From Rhodobacter sp. (GTDB taxonomy: Bacteria > Pseudomonadota > Alphaproteobacteria > Rhodobacterales > Rhodobacteraceae): DNA of 64,000 bases. The notes under the pieces are model-generated. The model saw nothing but the letters and a program-made list of their open reading frames with translations. It searched no databases and was not told the DNA's origin. The stretch spans positions 114,071-178,070 of the forward strand of contig JADJAB010000009.1 of assembly GCA_016704435.1 (NCBI GenBank), given 5' to 3'. Every line of letters starts with the position of its first letter. The stretch's first letter is position 1. Positions 33,775 through 43,789 of this stretch are shown in pieces. A program made the position numbers and the translations under genes.

Positions 33775-35421
33775 CTAAAGACCCTTGTCCGCGAACCAGT
33801 CGCGCAAGGCGGCCAGCTTTGCCTCATCCCAACCGGGCGGATCGGTCAGGGCGACCCAGCCGTCCAGATAGTGGCGCGCGGCATAGACATGGCCGTGGCC
33901 CGAGTTGGTGGTGGTGGCGGTCATCATGTCGGTCAGAAGCTGGACGAAGGTGACGACCGGCACCCAATGCAGCACGGGCGAGACATCGGGGCCGCGCGGA
34001 TCGCGCATCCAGTCCGGCGCTTGGTAAAGGCTGGAGGGTTCAAAGAACGCAATCGCATCCGAAGGATACTGCAGGTAGATCATCCGCATCGGGCCCCAGG
34101 GGGCATCGGCCACCCCGGTGGTATTGGTCTGGGTGGTAAAGCGCACCAGCGCGCCGTCGCGAAAGCGCGGCGACCAGGGCGGGGTTTCCGGTTCGCGCGC
34201 GGCGGTGAATTGCGGCCAGCGTTGGCTGGCAAAGGGCGGGCCGGCCCAGAACGCGCCCTGTGGCGGATCCCCGATCACGATGGTGAAATCCAGCGAGATG
34301 TCGGAGTTCAGCGCCCCGAGGCTGAGACCGTGCAGATAAAGCCGTGGCCGCGCTTCCTTTGGCATTTGCCGCCAGTGGTCGTAGATGCGGGCAAACACGG
34401 CGCGGGCGGTTTCATGGCCGTATTCGGGTTCGACCAGCAGCGACAGCCAGCTGGGCAGGTAGGAATATTGCACCGAGACCGAGGCGACATCGCCGCCCCA
34501 CAGGAATTCCAGCGGGGCGACCGAGGCCGGGTCGATCCAGCCGGTGCCGGTCGGCGTGGCGATGACCAGCAAGCGGCGGTCGAAGGCGCCGATGCGGAGC
34601 AACTCGGCCAGCGCCAGATCGGCACGGGCTACGGGGTCTTTCGCGCTGTTCAACCCGACAAAGACGCGCAACGGCTCCATCGCCGGGGCGCCGGTCAGGG
34701 CGGCGATGGCGGCGGCGTCAGGTGCTGCCTGCACCCAGTCGCGTCCCGCAGCCCCCAGGCTTTGCCATGAGGCAAGGGATGCCGCAGAGCCCGATTTCAG
34801 CGGGTCGCCGGGCGGCATCTCTCCTGGCGGGATCAGCGCGTCAACAGCGGCATAGCCCGCGTCCATCGTGCGCAGTGCGCCTTGCAGCAAAAGGCCGTTG
34901 CCGATGGCCCAGAACAGCCAGGCGGCAATCGCCGTGCCAAGCGTGATCGCCACCCGTGGCGGCACCAGCCTCGCCAGCCGGTTTGCCGCAATCACCGCAG
35001 CCAGACGGAACAGCCGCCCCAGCAGCAACAGCACCCCCACTGCCGCCAGCCCGGTTGCCGCGATGATCAGCGGCCGCGCGGTTTCCACCGGCGCCATCTG
35101 AACCGCCTGCCGCACCGCGTTCTGCCAGCCGGTCACCCGCGCCAGCCCATAGGCCAGGATCGCCAGCGTGGCTGTCCAGGTCAGCCAGCGCAGCCGTGGA
35201 TTGTGCCAGCCGGCCAGCCCCAGCCAGCGCCACAGCGCGATCAGCCCGGCCACCAGCCCATAGACCAGCGCAAAGCTCAACCCCGCGACGGCACCTTGCA
35301 ACACCCCGCTGCGCGGGATCAGCGACGGCGTCAGAGTCAGCGTGAATGCCGTCGCAGCGACGACCAGCGCCAGCGGAGTCAGCGGCGCAATGATCGGGCG
35401 GTTGGCGAATGGCGGGGGCAT
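33775..35421 (-). CDS. Membrane protein with alpha/beta-hydrolase domain (Abhydrolase_9 type)
   Basis: 548 aa. The N-terminal half has about five hydrophobic segments (to about residue 190); the C-terminal part is an alpha/beta-hydrolase domain with the nucleophile elbow HGLSLGA near residue 360 and a late His in HWVPVVTF or NSGHGHVY. This two-part layout matches the Abhydrolase_9_N/Abhydrolase_9 families. These are thought to be membrane-bound esterases or lipases, but no substrate is established here. Single gene, 16 bases from the next minus-strand gene. Confidence 0.78.
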   Translation of the reverse strand: MPPPFANRPIIAPLTPLALVVAATAFTLTLTPSLIPRSGVLQGAVAGLSFALVYGLVAGLIALWRWLGLAGWHNPRLRWLTWTATLAILAYGLARVTGWQNAVRQAVQMAPVETARPLIIAATGLAAVGVLLLLGRLFRLAAVIAANRLARLVPPRVAITLGTAIAAWLFWAIGNGLLLQGALRTMDAGYAAVDALIPPGEMPPGDPLKSGSAASLASWQSLGAAGRDWVQAAPDAAAIAALTGAPAMEPLRVFVGLNSAKDPVARADLALAELLRIGAFDRRLLVIATPTGTGWIDPASVAPLEFLWGGDVASVSVQYSYLPSWLSLLVEPEYGHETARAVFARIYDHWRQMPKEARPRLYLHGLSLGALNSDISLDFTIVIGDPPQGAFWAGPPFASQRWPQFTAAREPETPPWSPRFRDGALVRFTTQTNTTGVADAPWGPMRMIYLQYPSDAIAFFEPSSLYQAPDWMRDPRGPDVSPVLHWVPVVTFVQLLTDMMTATTTNSGHGHVYAARHYLDGWVALTDPPGWDEAKLAALRDWFADKGL

Positions 35422-35436
35422 GGTGGCTGTCCGTGT

Positions 35437-36018
35437 CTAGGGCCGGTCGCCGACAAGCCCGTCGCAGGTGGTGCGTTGGCTGCCGCAGATGCCACGCACC
35501 CAGCCGGTCAGAAAGCCGGCGATGATCCGCTCGTCACCCTGCCGGTGGTAGTCGGCAAAGCGGATTCTGGCCCATTCGCCGCTGCAATCCAGCACCACTT
35601 CGGCCGCCACGCCGTCTTCCATTTCCATCGCTTGCCAGACCGGGTCCGAGGCGGGATCAGGGGCGACGAAGGCCAACTCGGTCTGGGCAAAGAGGGTGAG
35701 CAGCGCACTGTCGACCCAGCCGTCCGGCAAGGCGGTCTCGTAATCGGCCGACTGCCCATCTTCGACCCTGGCCCAGCCGTCCTGCATAGCGACCACTTTG
35801 AAATAGGCCGACTCGCCCTCGAACTCGGTGCCGGTCTCTCCGTGCGGGGCAAGGCCGACAACCGGACTGCCGGCGGCGGGGGCAGTATGGATGGCGATGG
35901 GGTCGACAAAACGAGTATTGCCAAAGGCCGGGAAATCGCAGGGGCCACCGGCCAGCGCCGGAGCGGGCAGCAGCAGTACAAGGCCGGCAAGGATATGGCG
36001 CACAGGATTCTCTTGCAC
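35437..36018 (-). CDS. Exported SH3-like domain protein
   Basis: 193 aa with a signal peptide (RHILAGLVLLLPAPALAGG, cleavage near residue 24). The region FVDPIAIHTAPAAGSPVVG and VVAMQDGWARVED resembles a bacterial SH3 domain; later Cys (VVLDCSGEWA, GICGSQRTTCDG) may form disulfides in the periplasm. It could bind cell-wall components; this is inferred from the fold type only. It is divergent from the LysR gene at 36141. Confidence 0.7.
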   Translation of the reverse strand: MQENPVRHILAGLVLLLPAPALAGGPCDFPAFGNTRFVDPIAIHTAPAAGSPVVGLAPHGETGTEFEGESAYFKVVAMQDGWARVEDGQSADYETALPDGWVDSALLTLFAQTELAFVAPDPASDPVWQAMEMEDGVAAEVVLDCSGEWARIRFADYHRQGDERIIAGFLTGWVRGICGSQRTTCDGLVGDRP

Positions 36019-36140
36019 TGGGAGCTTTGCGGCAGTCTGTGCCGCATTGCACCGGGCGGCAAGTCCGGTTTGGCCAGCCCGGCTTGCAACCCGCCCGGCT
36101 TTCGCGCTTGATGTGCGTCAGCGCACAACGGAGAGCCCGG

Positions 36141-37025
36141 ATGAACAATTGGGACGAGGTCCGCACCGCCTTTCAGGTGGCGCGGCTGGGCACCGTTTCC
36201 GGCGCGGCCGAGGTTCTGGGCGTGCATCACGCCACCGTCATCCGCCATATCGACGCGCTGGAAGGGCGGCTGGGGGTCAAGCTTTTCCAGCGCCACGCCC
36301 GCGGCTATACGCCGACCGAGGCCGGCCGCGACCTCTTGACCATCGCCCAGACCGCCGATGAGCAATTCGCCCAGCTGGCCAACCGCATCAAGGGCCAGGG
36401 CGAGACAGTGCAGGGCGAACTGATCGTCACCTCGATTTCGGGCATCTCGGACCTTCTGGTGCCGGTGCTGGCCGGGTTCCAGCGCCACTGGCCCGAGGTG
36501 ATCGTGCGCTTTCTGACCGACATGCGGCTTTTCCGGCTGGACTATGGCGAGGCGCATGTGGCGATTCGCGCCGGAGCGGCGCCGGAAGAGCCCGACAACG
36601 TGGTGCAGCCGCTGGTGCGGGTGAAGACCGGGCTTTACGCCGCGCGCAGCTATGTCGAAGCGCATGGTCTGCCGGCGGGCGAGGCGGAGCTTGCCGCGCA
36701 TCGCTTCATCGCGGCCGACAGCGAAGCCAGCCGGGCCCCGTTCTATCGCTGGCTGCGCGACCGGGTGCCGGAGACGGCGCTGGCCTTCCGCGCGTCGGAA
36801 CCGGTCGCGATGGAACGTGCCCTGCGCGAGGGCGCGGGGATCGGCTTTCTGTCGGCCTACAAGGCCCATGGCGACGACGGGCTGGTCGAAGTGATGGCAC
36901 CGCGGGCCGAGTGGGACTCGGCGCTGTGGATCGTGACCCATGTCGATCTGCACCGGACGCGCAAGGTGCAGGCTTTTCTGTCCTATCTGAAAGAGGCGGC
37001 GAAAGGGTGGAAGCTGTGCAGCTAG
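36141..37025 (+). CDS. LysR-type transcriptional regulator
   Basis: 294 aa from ATG 36141. N-terminal winged helix (WDEVRTAFQVARLGTVSGAAEVLGVHHATVIRHI region), then LysR substrate-binding domain. The short effector domain and FLTDMRLFRLDYGEAHVAIR resemble the subgroup that regulates single adjacent transporter or enzyme genes. It overlaps the EamA transporter start, so the two are co-transcribed and the regulator may control that exporter. Effector unknown. Confidence 0.9.
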   Translation: MNNWDEVRTAFQVARLGTVSGAAEVLGVHHATVIRHIDALEGRLGVKLFQRHARGYTPTEAGRDLLTIAQTADEQFAQLANRIKGQGETVQGELIVTSISGISDLLVPVLAGFQRHWPEVIVRFLTDMRLFRLDYGEAHVAIRAGAAPEEPDNVVQPLVRVKTGLYAARSYVEAHGLPAGEAELAAHRFIAADSEASRAPFYRWLRDRVPETALAFRASEPVAMERALREGAGIGFLSAYKAHGDDGLVEVMAPRAEWDSALWIVTHVDLHRTRKVQAFLSYLKEAAKGWKLCS

Positions 37026-37900
37026 GGCGCCTGGCCGCAGGCCATGCGGCGATGCTGGCGTTCTCGGCCGTGGTGGCGGGATCGTTCTCGCTGGGAGCGG
37101 TGGCCGCGCCGCATGTGGACCCCGGCGTGCTGTCAGCACTTCGGTTCGTCGTGGCAGTGGTGATCCTGTGGGTTGTGGTGCGGGCCTCGGGCGGGTCGGT
37201 GCGGGCGCCGTTGCGGCAGGCGCCGTGGCGCTGGCTGGTACTGGGCGGGCTGATGGCGGCCTATTTCGTCTTCATGTTCGAGGGGCTGAAGACCGCCGCC
37301 GCGATCCCCACCGCCGCCGTCTTCACGCTGACGCCGGTGATGGCGGCTGGCTTCGGCTGGCTGTTCCTGCGCCAGCGGCTGACGGCGCGGATGGCGCTGG
37401 CACTGGCGCTCGGGGCGGCAGGGGCGCTGTGGGTGATCTTTCGCGGCGATCCGGGCGCGATGCTGCGGATGGAGGTGGGGCGCGGCGAGGTGATCTATTT
37501 CTGGGGCTGCGCCTGCCACGCCGCCTATACCGCGCTGGTGCGCAGGCTGAACCGGGGCGAAAGCCCGGTGGTGTCCACCTACCTGACCATGGTGGCAGGC
37601 GCTGTGCTGCTGACCTTGTGGTCGGCCAGGGAAATGATGGCCACCGACTGGGCCGCCCTGCCGGCAATCGTCTGGGTGACGCTGGCCTATATCTCCATCG
37701 CGGCGACGGCGACGACCACCTATCTGGTGCAATTCGCCTCGTTCCGGCTGCCGGCGGCCAAGGTCATGGCCTATACCTATCTGGTGCCCAGCTGGGTGAT
37801 CCTGTGGGAACTGGCGATGCATGGCAGCCTGCCGCCGGCACTGGTGGCGCTGGGCGTGGCGCTGACCTGCGTGGCGCTGGGACTGCTGTTGAAGGATTGA
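37007..37900 (+). CDS. EamA/DMT-family transporter
   Basis: About 297 aa with ten predicted helices in two EamA repeats (first ending near residue 145, second starting VIYFWGCACHAAYTALV). GTG 37007 or 37016 is the likely start; both overlap the LysR stop. Members of the drug/metabolite transporter superfamily export amino acids, nucleosides or other metabolites. The substrate is unknown; the coupled LysR may sense it. Confidence 0.85.
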   Translation: MEAVQLGRLAAGHAAMLAFSAVVAGSFSLGAVAAPHVDPGVLSALRFVVAVVILWVVVRASGGSVRAPLRQAPWRWLVLGGLMAAYFVFMFEGLKTAAAIPTAAVFTLTPVMAAGFGWLFLRQRLTARMALALALGAAGALWVIFRGDPGAMLRMEVGRGEVIYFWGCACHAAYTALVRRLNRGESPVVSTYLTMVAGAVLLTLWSAREMMATDWAALPAIVWVTLAYISIAATATTTYLVQFASFRLPAAKVMAYTYLVPSWVILWELAMHGSLPPALVALGVALTCVALGLLLKD

Positions 37901-37969
37901 CGCCAATGCGCTTCGCGCACTCCTCGCCGGATCATCAGCGAGGAGCGTCGAAGACGACGAGTGGCCGGC

Positions 37970-38173
37970 TTACTGGAACGCGCAGCCGGTCTTGATGCCC
38001 AGCTTGCTGAACACGAAGGCCGCGGGGCATTTCTTGGTGAAGGCCGACTGGATCAGGTTCGCGCCGATGAAGACGGTGAACCAGACGAAATAGGGCGAAA
38101 CCCAGGTGGTCAGCACCACCGAAAGCAGCACCATCACTCCGGCAAACAGCGTCACGGTACGGTCGAGGTTCAT
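37970..38173 (-). CDS. DUF2892-type small inner-membrane protein
   Basis: 67 aa (MNLDRTVTLFAGVMVLLSVV...) with two hydrophobic segments and the tail LIQSAFTKKCPAAFVFSKLG, the pattern of the DUF2892 family (rhodanese-associated or free-standing membrane proteins with a conserved Cys-Pro). It lies 21 bases after the RND pump and probably belongs to that ArsR-controlled operon. Function unknown; in other genomes the family is linked to sulfur or redox stress genes. Confidence 0.82.
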   Translation of the reverse strand: MNLDRTVTLFAGVMVLLSVVLTTWVSPYFVWFTVFIGANLIQSAFTKKCPAAFVFSKLGIKTGCAFQ

Positions 38174-38194
38174 TGGTCTTTCCTTTCGTTGAAG

Positions 38195-41100
38195 TCAGCT
38201 GCGGAACACCCGGTAGATCGCGGGGATCACCAGCACCGTCAGCAGGGTTGAAGTCAGCAGTCCGAACAGAAGCGAGATGGCGAGACCCTGGAAGATCGGG
38301 TCCGCCAGGATCACCACCGCGCCGATCATGGCGGCGATGGCGGTCAGGAGGATCGGCTTGAAGCGGATTGCACCCGCCTCGATCAGCACGGCCACCGGCA
38401 CGTGCTTTTCGCCCTCGGGCACGGCGTGGCGGATGAAATCGACCAGCAGGATCGAGTTCCTGACGATGATCCCCGCCAGTGCGATGAAGCCGATCATCGA
38501 GGTGGCGCTGAACGGGGCGGCGAACAGCCAGTGACCCAGCATGATGCCCAGGAAGGTCAGCGGGATCGGCGTCAGGATCACCAGCGGCAGCTTGAACGAG
38601 CCGAATTGCGCCACCACGAGGATGTAGATGCCCAGAAGCGCCACGCCGAAGGCGGCGCCCATGTCGCGGAAGGTGACAAAGGTCACTTCCCATTCGCCGT
38701 CCCACAGAAGGGTGATGGCGGATTCATCCTCGGGCTGGCCATGCAGGCTGACCACGGGCTTGGTTCCATCGGCCCAGTCCATGCCGTCCAGCGCCTCGGC
38801 CACCGCCAGCATGCCGTAAAGCGGGGCCTCGAAAGCGCCAGCCAGTTCGCCGGTGACCATCTCGGCGGCGCGGCCGTTGTGGCGGAAGATCGGGTAGGAC
38901 GACCGTTCTTCGTTGACCTCGATCACGTCGCCCAGTTCTACCACGCCGCGCGCTCCGGGAATGGTATTGGCGGGGATGGGGGTAGTCAGGAACGATTCAT
39001 CCATGACCCTTTGCGCCCTTCGGCAGGGCGATCTGCAGCGGGATCGGGTGGCGCCCTTCGCCGCGGTGCGAATAGCCGACGGTCTGGCCGCCGTTCAGGA
39101 TGGCCAGCGTGTCGAACACGTCCTGTTCCTGCACGCCGAAGAATTCCAGCTGGTCGGTCGAGATGGTGGCGCGCAGGCGGCGGGCCTGGGTGCCGAAGCT
39201 GTCATCGACGTCGACGACGAAGGGGATGCTTTCGAAGGCCGCGCGGATCCGTGTCGCGGCGTCGCGCCGGGTCTCTGGCGTGGGTCCGTAGACCTCGGCC
39301 AGCAGGGTGGCGATCACCGGCGGGCCGGGGGGCGGCTCCACCGTTTTCAGGCTGGTGCCTTCGGGCACGTCCAGCCCGGCCAGCCGGTCACGGATATCCA
39401 GCGCGATGTCATGGCTGCTGCGGTCGCGGTCGCCCTTGGGCGCCAGCAGGATCGACACCTCGCCCAATTGCGGTTCCGCCCGCAGGAAATAGTGCCGCAC
39501 GAGACCGTTGAAGTTGAACGGCGCGGGCGTGCCGGCATGGGTCTGCACCGAGAGCACCTCGGGCATCGCCAGCACGATCCGCGCCACGTCCTGCGCCACG
39601 CGGTCGGTGGCCTCGACCGATGCGCCTTCGGGCAGGTCGATCATCACCGCCAGTTCGGATTTGTTGTCGAAGGGCAGCAGTTTCACCGTCACGTCGCGGG
39701 TAAAAAGGGCGGCGAGCGAGCCGAAGGACAGCACGGCGGTGATCAGCAGGAACGCCAGCGCGCCAGAGCGCGAGGCCAGAACAGGCCGCGCCACCACGCC
39801 ATACATGCGCCCCAGCATGCCGCCGGGATGGCCGCCATATTCATCGTCATGGCCATGCGCCGACATGTCCGCGCGGCCGGCGATCTTGACCATCAGCCAG
39901 GGCGTGATGATGACGGCGACGAAGAACGAAAAGATCATCGCGGCCGATGCGTTGGCCGGAATGGGCGACATGTAGGGGCCCATCAGGCCCGAGACGAACA
40001 GCATCGGCAGCAGGGCCGCCACCACGGTCAGCGTGGCGACGATGGTCGGGTTGCCGACCTCGGCCACCGCATCGATGGCCGCCTGGGCGCGGCTGCGCTT
40101 GCCGCCCATGCCCCAGTGCCGGGCGATGTTCTCGATCACCACGATGGCGTCATCGACCAATATGCCGATCGAGAAGATCAGTGCGAACAGCGACACCCGG
40201 TTCAGCGTGTAGCCCATCACCCAGGACGCAAACAGCGTCAGCAGGATGGTCACCGGAATGACGATGGCGACCACGATCGCCTCGCGGCGGCCGATCGCCA
40301 GCCAGACCAGCGCGATGATCGACACGGTGGCGAGGCCGAGATGGAACAGCAGCTCGTTGGCCTTCTCATTGGCCGTCTCGCCATAGTCGCGGGTAACGGT
40401 CACCTGCACCGTATCGGGGATCAGGTTGCCTTCCAGCGAATGCATCCGGTGCAGCACCTCTTCGGCCACCACCACGGCATTGGCGCCCGCCCGCTTGGCG
40501 ACGGCCAAGGTGACGGCAGGGCTGTCGGCGATGGCGCCATCGGCGGTCTTGCCGACCATCCGCACGATATGGTCCGAAGTGTCGGGCACGAAACTCACAT
40601 CGGCCACATCGGCCACATAGACCGGCCGTCCGTCGCGCGTGGTCAGAAGCAGGTTCGCCACCTCGGCTGGCGCCTGCAGGGTTTCGCCCGCCACAAGGTC
40701 CACCTGCCCGCCGCCATCGCGCAATCTGCCGGTGTTGAGTGTGCGGTTCGCCTCCTGCACCTTCCAGGCCAGCTGTTGCAGCGTCACGCCGTAAAGCGCC
40801 AGCCGGTCCGGGTCGGGCGCGATGCGGATCGCCTCGGACGCCTCGCCGACGATATAGGTCAGGCCGACCTCGTCGGTCTTGGCGATTTCGGCCTGCAACA
40901 CGCGGGCAAGGCGGGTCAGGTCATTGGCCGACACCTCTTGCCCGGGCGCGGCCGACAGCGTCAGCGCCAGAATCGCCACATCGTCGATGCCGCGCCCGAT
41001 CACCAGAGGCTCGGGGATGCCGACCGGAATCCGGCCGATGTTGGCGCGCAGCTTTTCGTGCACGCGAAGGATGGCGTCATCTGAATCGGTGCCCACCATG

Positions 41101-41420
41101 AACCGCGCCGTCACCATCACTGCATCGTCGCGGGTCTGGCTGTAGACATGCTCGACGTCGTTGATGCCCTTGACGATGATTTCCAGCTGTTCGGTCACCA
41201 GCTTGACGGCGTCTTCGGCGCGCAGCCCCTGGGCCTGGACGTGGATATCCACCAGCGGGACCGAGATCTGCGGCTCTTCCTCGCGCGGCAGGCTGACCAG
41301 CGCGACAAGGCCCGCCGCCAGCGCGGCAAGGATGAACAGCGGCGTCAGGGCAGAGGCGATGAAACTGCGCGTCAGGCCGCCAGCGATGCCCAGGGGCTGA
41401 TCCTTCGGCACGTCACTCAT
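38195..41420 (-). pseudogene. RND efflux pump (AcrB/CzcA-like permease), split by one frameshift
   Basis: Inner-membrane RND transporter of about 1,075 aa. N-terminal part from ATG 41420 (SFIASALTPLFILAALAAGL helix, porter domains, then GILVDDAIVVIENIARH with its paired Asp in helix 4) ends early after LPKGAKGHG. The remainder (MDESFLTTPIPANTIPG, FLGIMLGHWLFAAPF, helix 10-12, MIGAVVILADPIFQGLA) is in another frame. Dropping one base in the CCC at 39007-39009 rejoins them as LPKGAKVMDESF. It would export drugs or metals by proton antiport with the adaptor upstream. It overlaps the adaptor stop by 8 bases. A real mutation or a sequencing error. Confidence 0.85.
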
Positions 41421-42447
41421 GTGCTTCCCCATCGGCATGGGCCGCGGTGGCGGCGGCCAGGGCGGCGGCGGCATCGGTCTCGACATTGTCGCCCGCCTGC
41501 AGGCCGGTGAGCACCTCGACCATCGGCGCGCCGTCGATCAGATGGCGCTCGCCGATCACCACGGCGCGCAGGGCGATGCCCTTGCCTGCCGAGACGCCGA
41601 CGTAATCCAGCCCCGCGCGGGTGATCAGGGCGGTCTCCGGCACCACCAGAGCAGCGCGGTCGCCGACCGGCAGGCGCACCAGAACGCGGGCATCGACGAA
41701 AGCGTCGGGCAAGCCTTCGACGCTGACATCGGCCACCACGCGGCCGTTTTCGATCAGCGGATAGATGCGCTCGAGCCGGCCCTGCTGCTCGCCCTCGGGG
41801 CGTTCGATCACGATGCTGTCGCCCTCGGCCAGGGCAGAGGCGTGGCGTTCGGGCACGGCCAGCCGCAGGAAGATGCCGCCGCCGCCCAGCGTGGCGACCA
41901 CCTCGCCCGGCAGCACCACTGCGCCCACCGCGACCGGCACATCCAGCACCCGTCCCGAGGCGGGAGCCAGCACCGCGCCCTCGGCCGTCCGTTGTTCTAC
42001 AACCGCGCGCTCGGCCTCGACCGCCGCGATCTGGCCCTTGATCACATCGACCTGGGTGCGCAGCGCGTCCAGCCGCTGCACCGTGGTCACGCCCCGCTCC
42101 AGCAGGTCTTCGCCGCGCTTCAACTCGGTCTCGGCATTGGCCAGCTGCGCGGCAAGCGAGGCTTTCTGCGCGTCGATGGCGGTCAGCTGGAAGCTCAGCT
42201 TTTCGTCCACGATCCGGCCCATGACATCGCCCGCGGTGACGACATCGCCTTCCTTCACGGCCAGTTCCATCAAGGTGCCGCCCAGCCGGGCGCGGGCGGG
42301 CAGGCGGTCGCGTGCCTCGATCCGGCCGAACACGGCCTTCCACTCGGTCACCTTGACCGGCGCAAGCATCAGGGATTCGGCTTGGGCCCGCGGGGTCAGG
42401 CTCAGGCCGAGCAGCAGAAGCGAAGTCAGGATTGCGCGCATCGTCAT
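41413..42447 (-). CDS. RND periplasmic adaptor (membrane fusion protein)
   Basis: About 344 aa from ATG 42447 (42441 also possible) with signal peptide MRAILTSLLLLGLSLTPRAQA. HlyD-type layout: lipoyl-like half (ARLGGTLMELAVKEGDVVTAGDVMGRI), coiled coil (KASLAAQLANAETELKRGEDLLERG..., about residues 95-150), the second lipoyl half (GAVLAPASGRVLDVPVAVG), then beta-barrel. It links the RND pump to an outer-membrane channel, which is not in the window. Confidence 0.87.
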   Translation of the reverse strand: MTMRAILTSLLLLGLSLTPRAQAESLMLAPVKVTEWKAVFGRIEARDRLPARARLGGTLMELAVKEGDVVTAGDVMGRIVDEKLSFQLTAIDAQKASLAAQLANAETELKRGEDLLERGVTTVQRLDALRTQVDVIKGQIAAVEAERAVVEQRTAEGAVLAPASGRVLDVPVAVGAVVLPGEVVATLGGGGIFLRLAVPERHASALAEGDSIVIERPEGEQQGRLERIYPLIENGRVVADVSVEGLPDAFVDARVLVRLPVGDRAALVVPETALITRAGLDYVGVSAGKGIALRAVVIGERHLIDGAPMVEVLTGLQAGDNVETDAAAALAAATAAHADGEAHE

Positions 42448-42488
42448 GGCCCCCGTTACCGGCCGCGCCATCGGCGGGCCTGTTTCAC

Positions 42489-42530
42489 GGGTGAGATATA
42501 TTCAAGGTTTTGCATTTGTAAATGCCTGAT
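42489..42530 (-). promoter_or_regulatory. Promoter with palindromic operator upstream of the RND adaptor
   Basis: GCATTT-GT-AAATGC at 42512-42525 is a perfect 6-bp inverted repeat 65 bases upstream of the adaptor start. On the minus strand TTTACA (inside the palindrome) and TATATC are spaced 16 bases, a plausible -35/-10 pair. A repressor bound there would block RNA polymerase; the ArsR protein encoded upstream is the obvious candidate. Confidence 0.5.
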
Positions 42531-42753
42531 CCGCAACATGGCCCGATTTCCTTTGCGTTGCAGCCGATCTGCCGCACCTACCCTGCTCCACCAAGGTCGT
42601 CCGGCGCGAGAAGATCTTGCGGTTGCATGCGTCCGCGCGGACTGTCGGGGGCCGACCGTGGGCAGCCCCGCCGACTGCGACATGGAGAATCGCGCGGCTT
42701 GCGCCGCAAGTTTCTTGTCTCGTCGTCGCGCTTGCGCGCTTCTCCTCGGCGGA

Positions 42754-42771
42754 TGGGGGGCCAGCCCCCCA
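42754..42771. repeat. G/C hairpin in the arsR-RND intergenic region
   Basis: TGGGGGG-CCAG-CCCCCCA is a perfect 7-bp stem, followed on the plus strand by CCCCCCGGAGTATTTGCC, a sequence often seen in Rhodobacteraceae intergenic repeats. No T-tract follows, so a terminator role for arsR is uncertain. The rest of the 420-base gap (42448-42867) holds no gene. Confidence 0.45.
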
Positions 42772-42867
42772 ATCCCCCCGGAGTATTTGCCAAAGAGCAA
42801 GTTTTGAAAGGGGTTCGGCGTGGGGTTTTCTCTGAGGCGAGTACGCCCGCCGGAGGCTGTCGCAGTA

Positions 42868-43248
42868 TCAGTCCGGGTTTTCGTCGGGACCAAGTTCGGT
42901 CGCCAGGAAGCGTTCGAAATCGTCCAGATCCAGTGGTTCGAACTGGCCGAAGCCCTGCATCCAGACCGAGGCGGCGCGCATCGCGTCCGGTTCCAGCTTG
43001 CACCAGATCACGCGGCCGCGTTTCTCGCGGCTGATCAGGCCGGCGTCTGCCAGGGTCGCCAGGTGCTTCGAGATCGCGGCCAGGCTCATCGCAAACGGTT
43101 GCGCGACGTCGGTCACCGCCATGTCGTCTTCCAGAAGCATGCCAAGTATCGCGCGCCGGGTCGGATCGGCCAGCGCCGCGAAGACGGTATCAAGGCGGGG
43201 CAGAACGGGGCGGGGCAGAACGGGGCGGGGCGGAACGGGTACGGGCAT
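42868..43248 (-). CDS. ArsR/SmtB-family repressor
   Basis: 126 aa from ATG 43248. Winged helix: FAALADPTRRAILGMLLEDDMAVTDVAQPF and MSLAAISKHLATLADAGLISREKRGR (recognition helix). The metal-binding Cys pattern of metal-sensing ArsR proteins (ELCVCDL) is absent; the only Cys is in IWCKLEPDA, so it probably senses something else. The N-terminus holds PVPPR-PVLPR-PVLPR, encoded by a 15-bp tandem repeat. It heads the RND operon and is divergent from atpI. Confidence 0.88.
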   Translation of the reverse strand: MPVPVPPRPVLPRPVLPRLDTVFAALADPTRRAILGMLLEDDMAVTDVAQPFAMSLAAISKHLATLADAGLISREKRGRVIWCKLEPDAMRAASVWMQGFGQFEPLDLDDFERFLATELGPDENPD

Positions 43249-43396
43249 GGCGCGACTATCGGGGCGCGCCGGCAATTGTCAACCGCCGGGTTGAATATTG
43301 CCATGACCGGAATTGGCGGCCATGCCACTTGCATCAATCTGCCGCCGCCAAGAAAAATGATTTCAAAACAGGTGGTTGGATATTGATCATGGCGAC

Positions 43397-43425
43397 TTGA
43401 CTTAAGTCGGGCACACCCCTAGAAC
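43397..43425 (+). promoter_or_regulatory. Sigma-70-type promoter for the Fo operon
   Basis: TTGACT (43397-43402), a 17-base spacer and TAGAAC (43420-43425) make a good housekeeping promoter. Transcription would start near 43432, about 22 bases before the atpI ATG. Confidence 0.6.
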
Positions 43426-43453
43426 CGCGCCTGACTGCTGGAAGGGGGCATCC

Positions 43454-43786
43454 ATGGCTTCGGAACCCGATCCCGACCGTTTGCGTGCGCTGGAAAAGCG
43501 TATCGAAGCGGCCAGGGGAAAGCCGAAGCCGGAGCGCAGCCAGACGGCAAAAGGGCTCTCGCAGGGCGAGGTCGCCTATCGGATGGTGATCGAGCTGGCA
43601 ACCGGCATACTGGTCGGGGTCGGCATCGGTTACGGGCTGGATGTGCTGATCGGCACATTGCCCGTCTTCCTGGCGATCTTTTCCATGGTGGGCTTTGCGG
43701 CCGGTGTGAAGACGATGCTGGGCACCGCGCGGCAAGTGCAGGAAAAGGCGACCGCGGCCGAGGCCGCAGAGCGTGAGAGGGACTGA
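43454..43786 (+). CDS. atpI: ATP synthase protein I (AtpI)
   Basis: 110 aa with a charged N-terminus and two helices (VAYRMVIELATGILVGVGIGYGLDVLI and PVFLAIFSMVGFAAGV). AtpI assists assembly of the c-ring and is normally the first gene of the alphaproteobacterial Fo operon, as here. GGAAGGGGGC lies upstream of the ATG. Confidence 0.93.
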   Translation: MASEPDPDRLRALEKRIEAARGKPKPERSQTAKGLSQGEVAYRMVIELATGILVGVGIGYGLDVLIGTLPVFLAIFSMVGFAAGVKTMLGTARQVQEKATAAEAAERERD

Positions 43787-43789
43787 GAC

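Noticed and set aside
38913..41084. A 700-residue plus-strand frame opposite the RND pump
   Set aside because: Antisense shadow of codon bias; no ribosome-binding site or domain.
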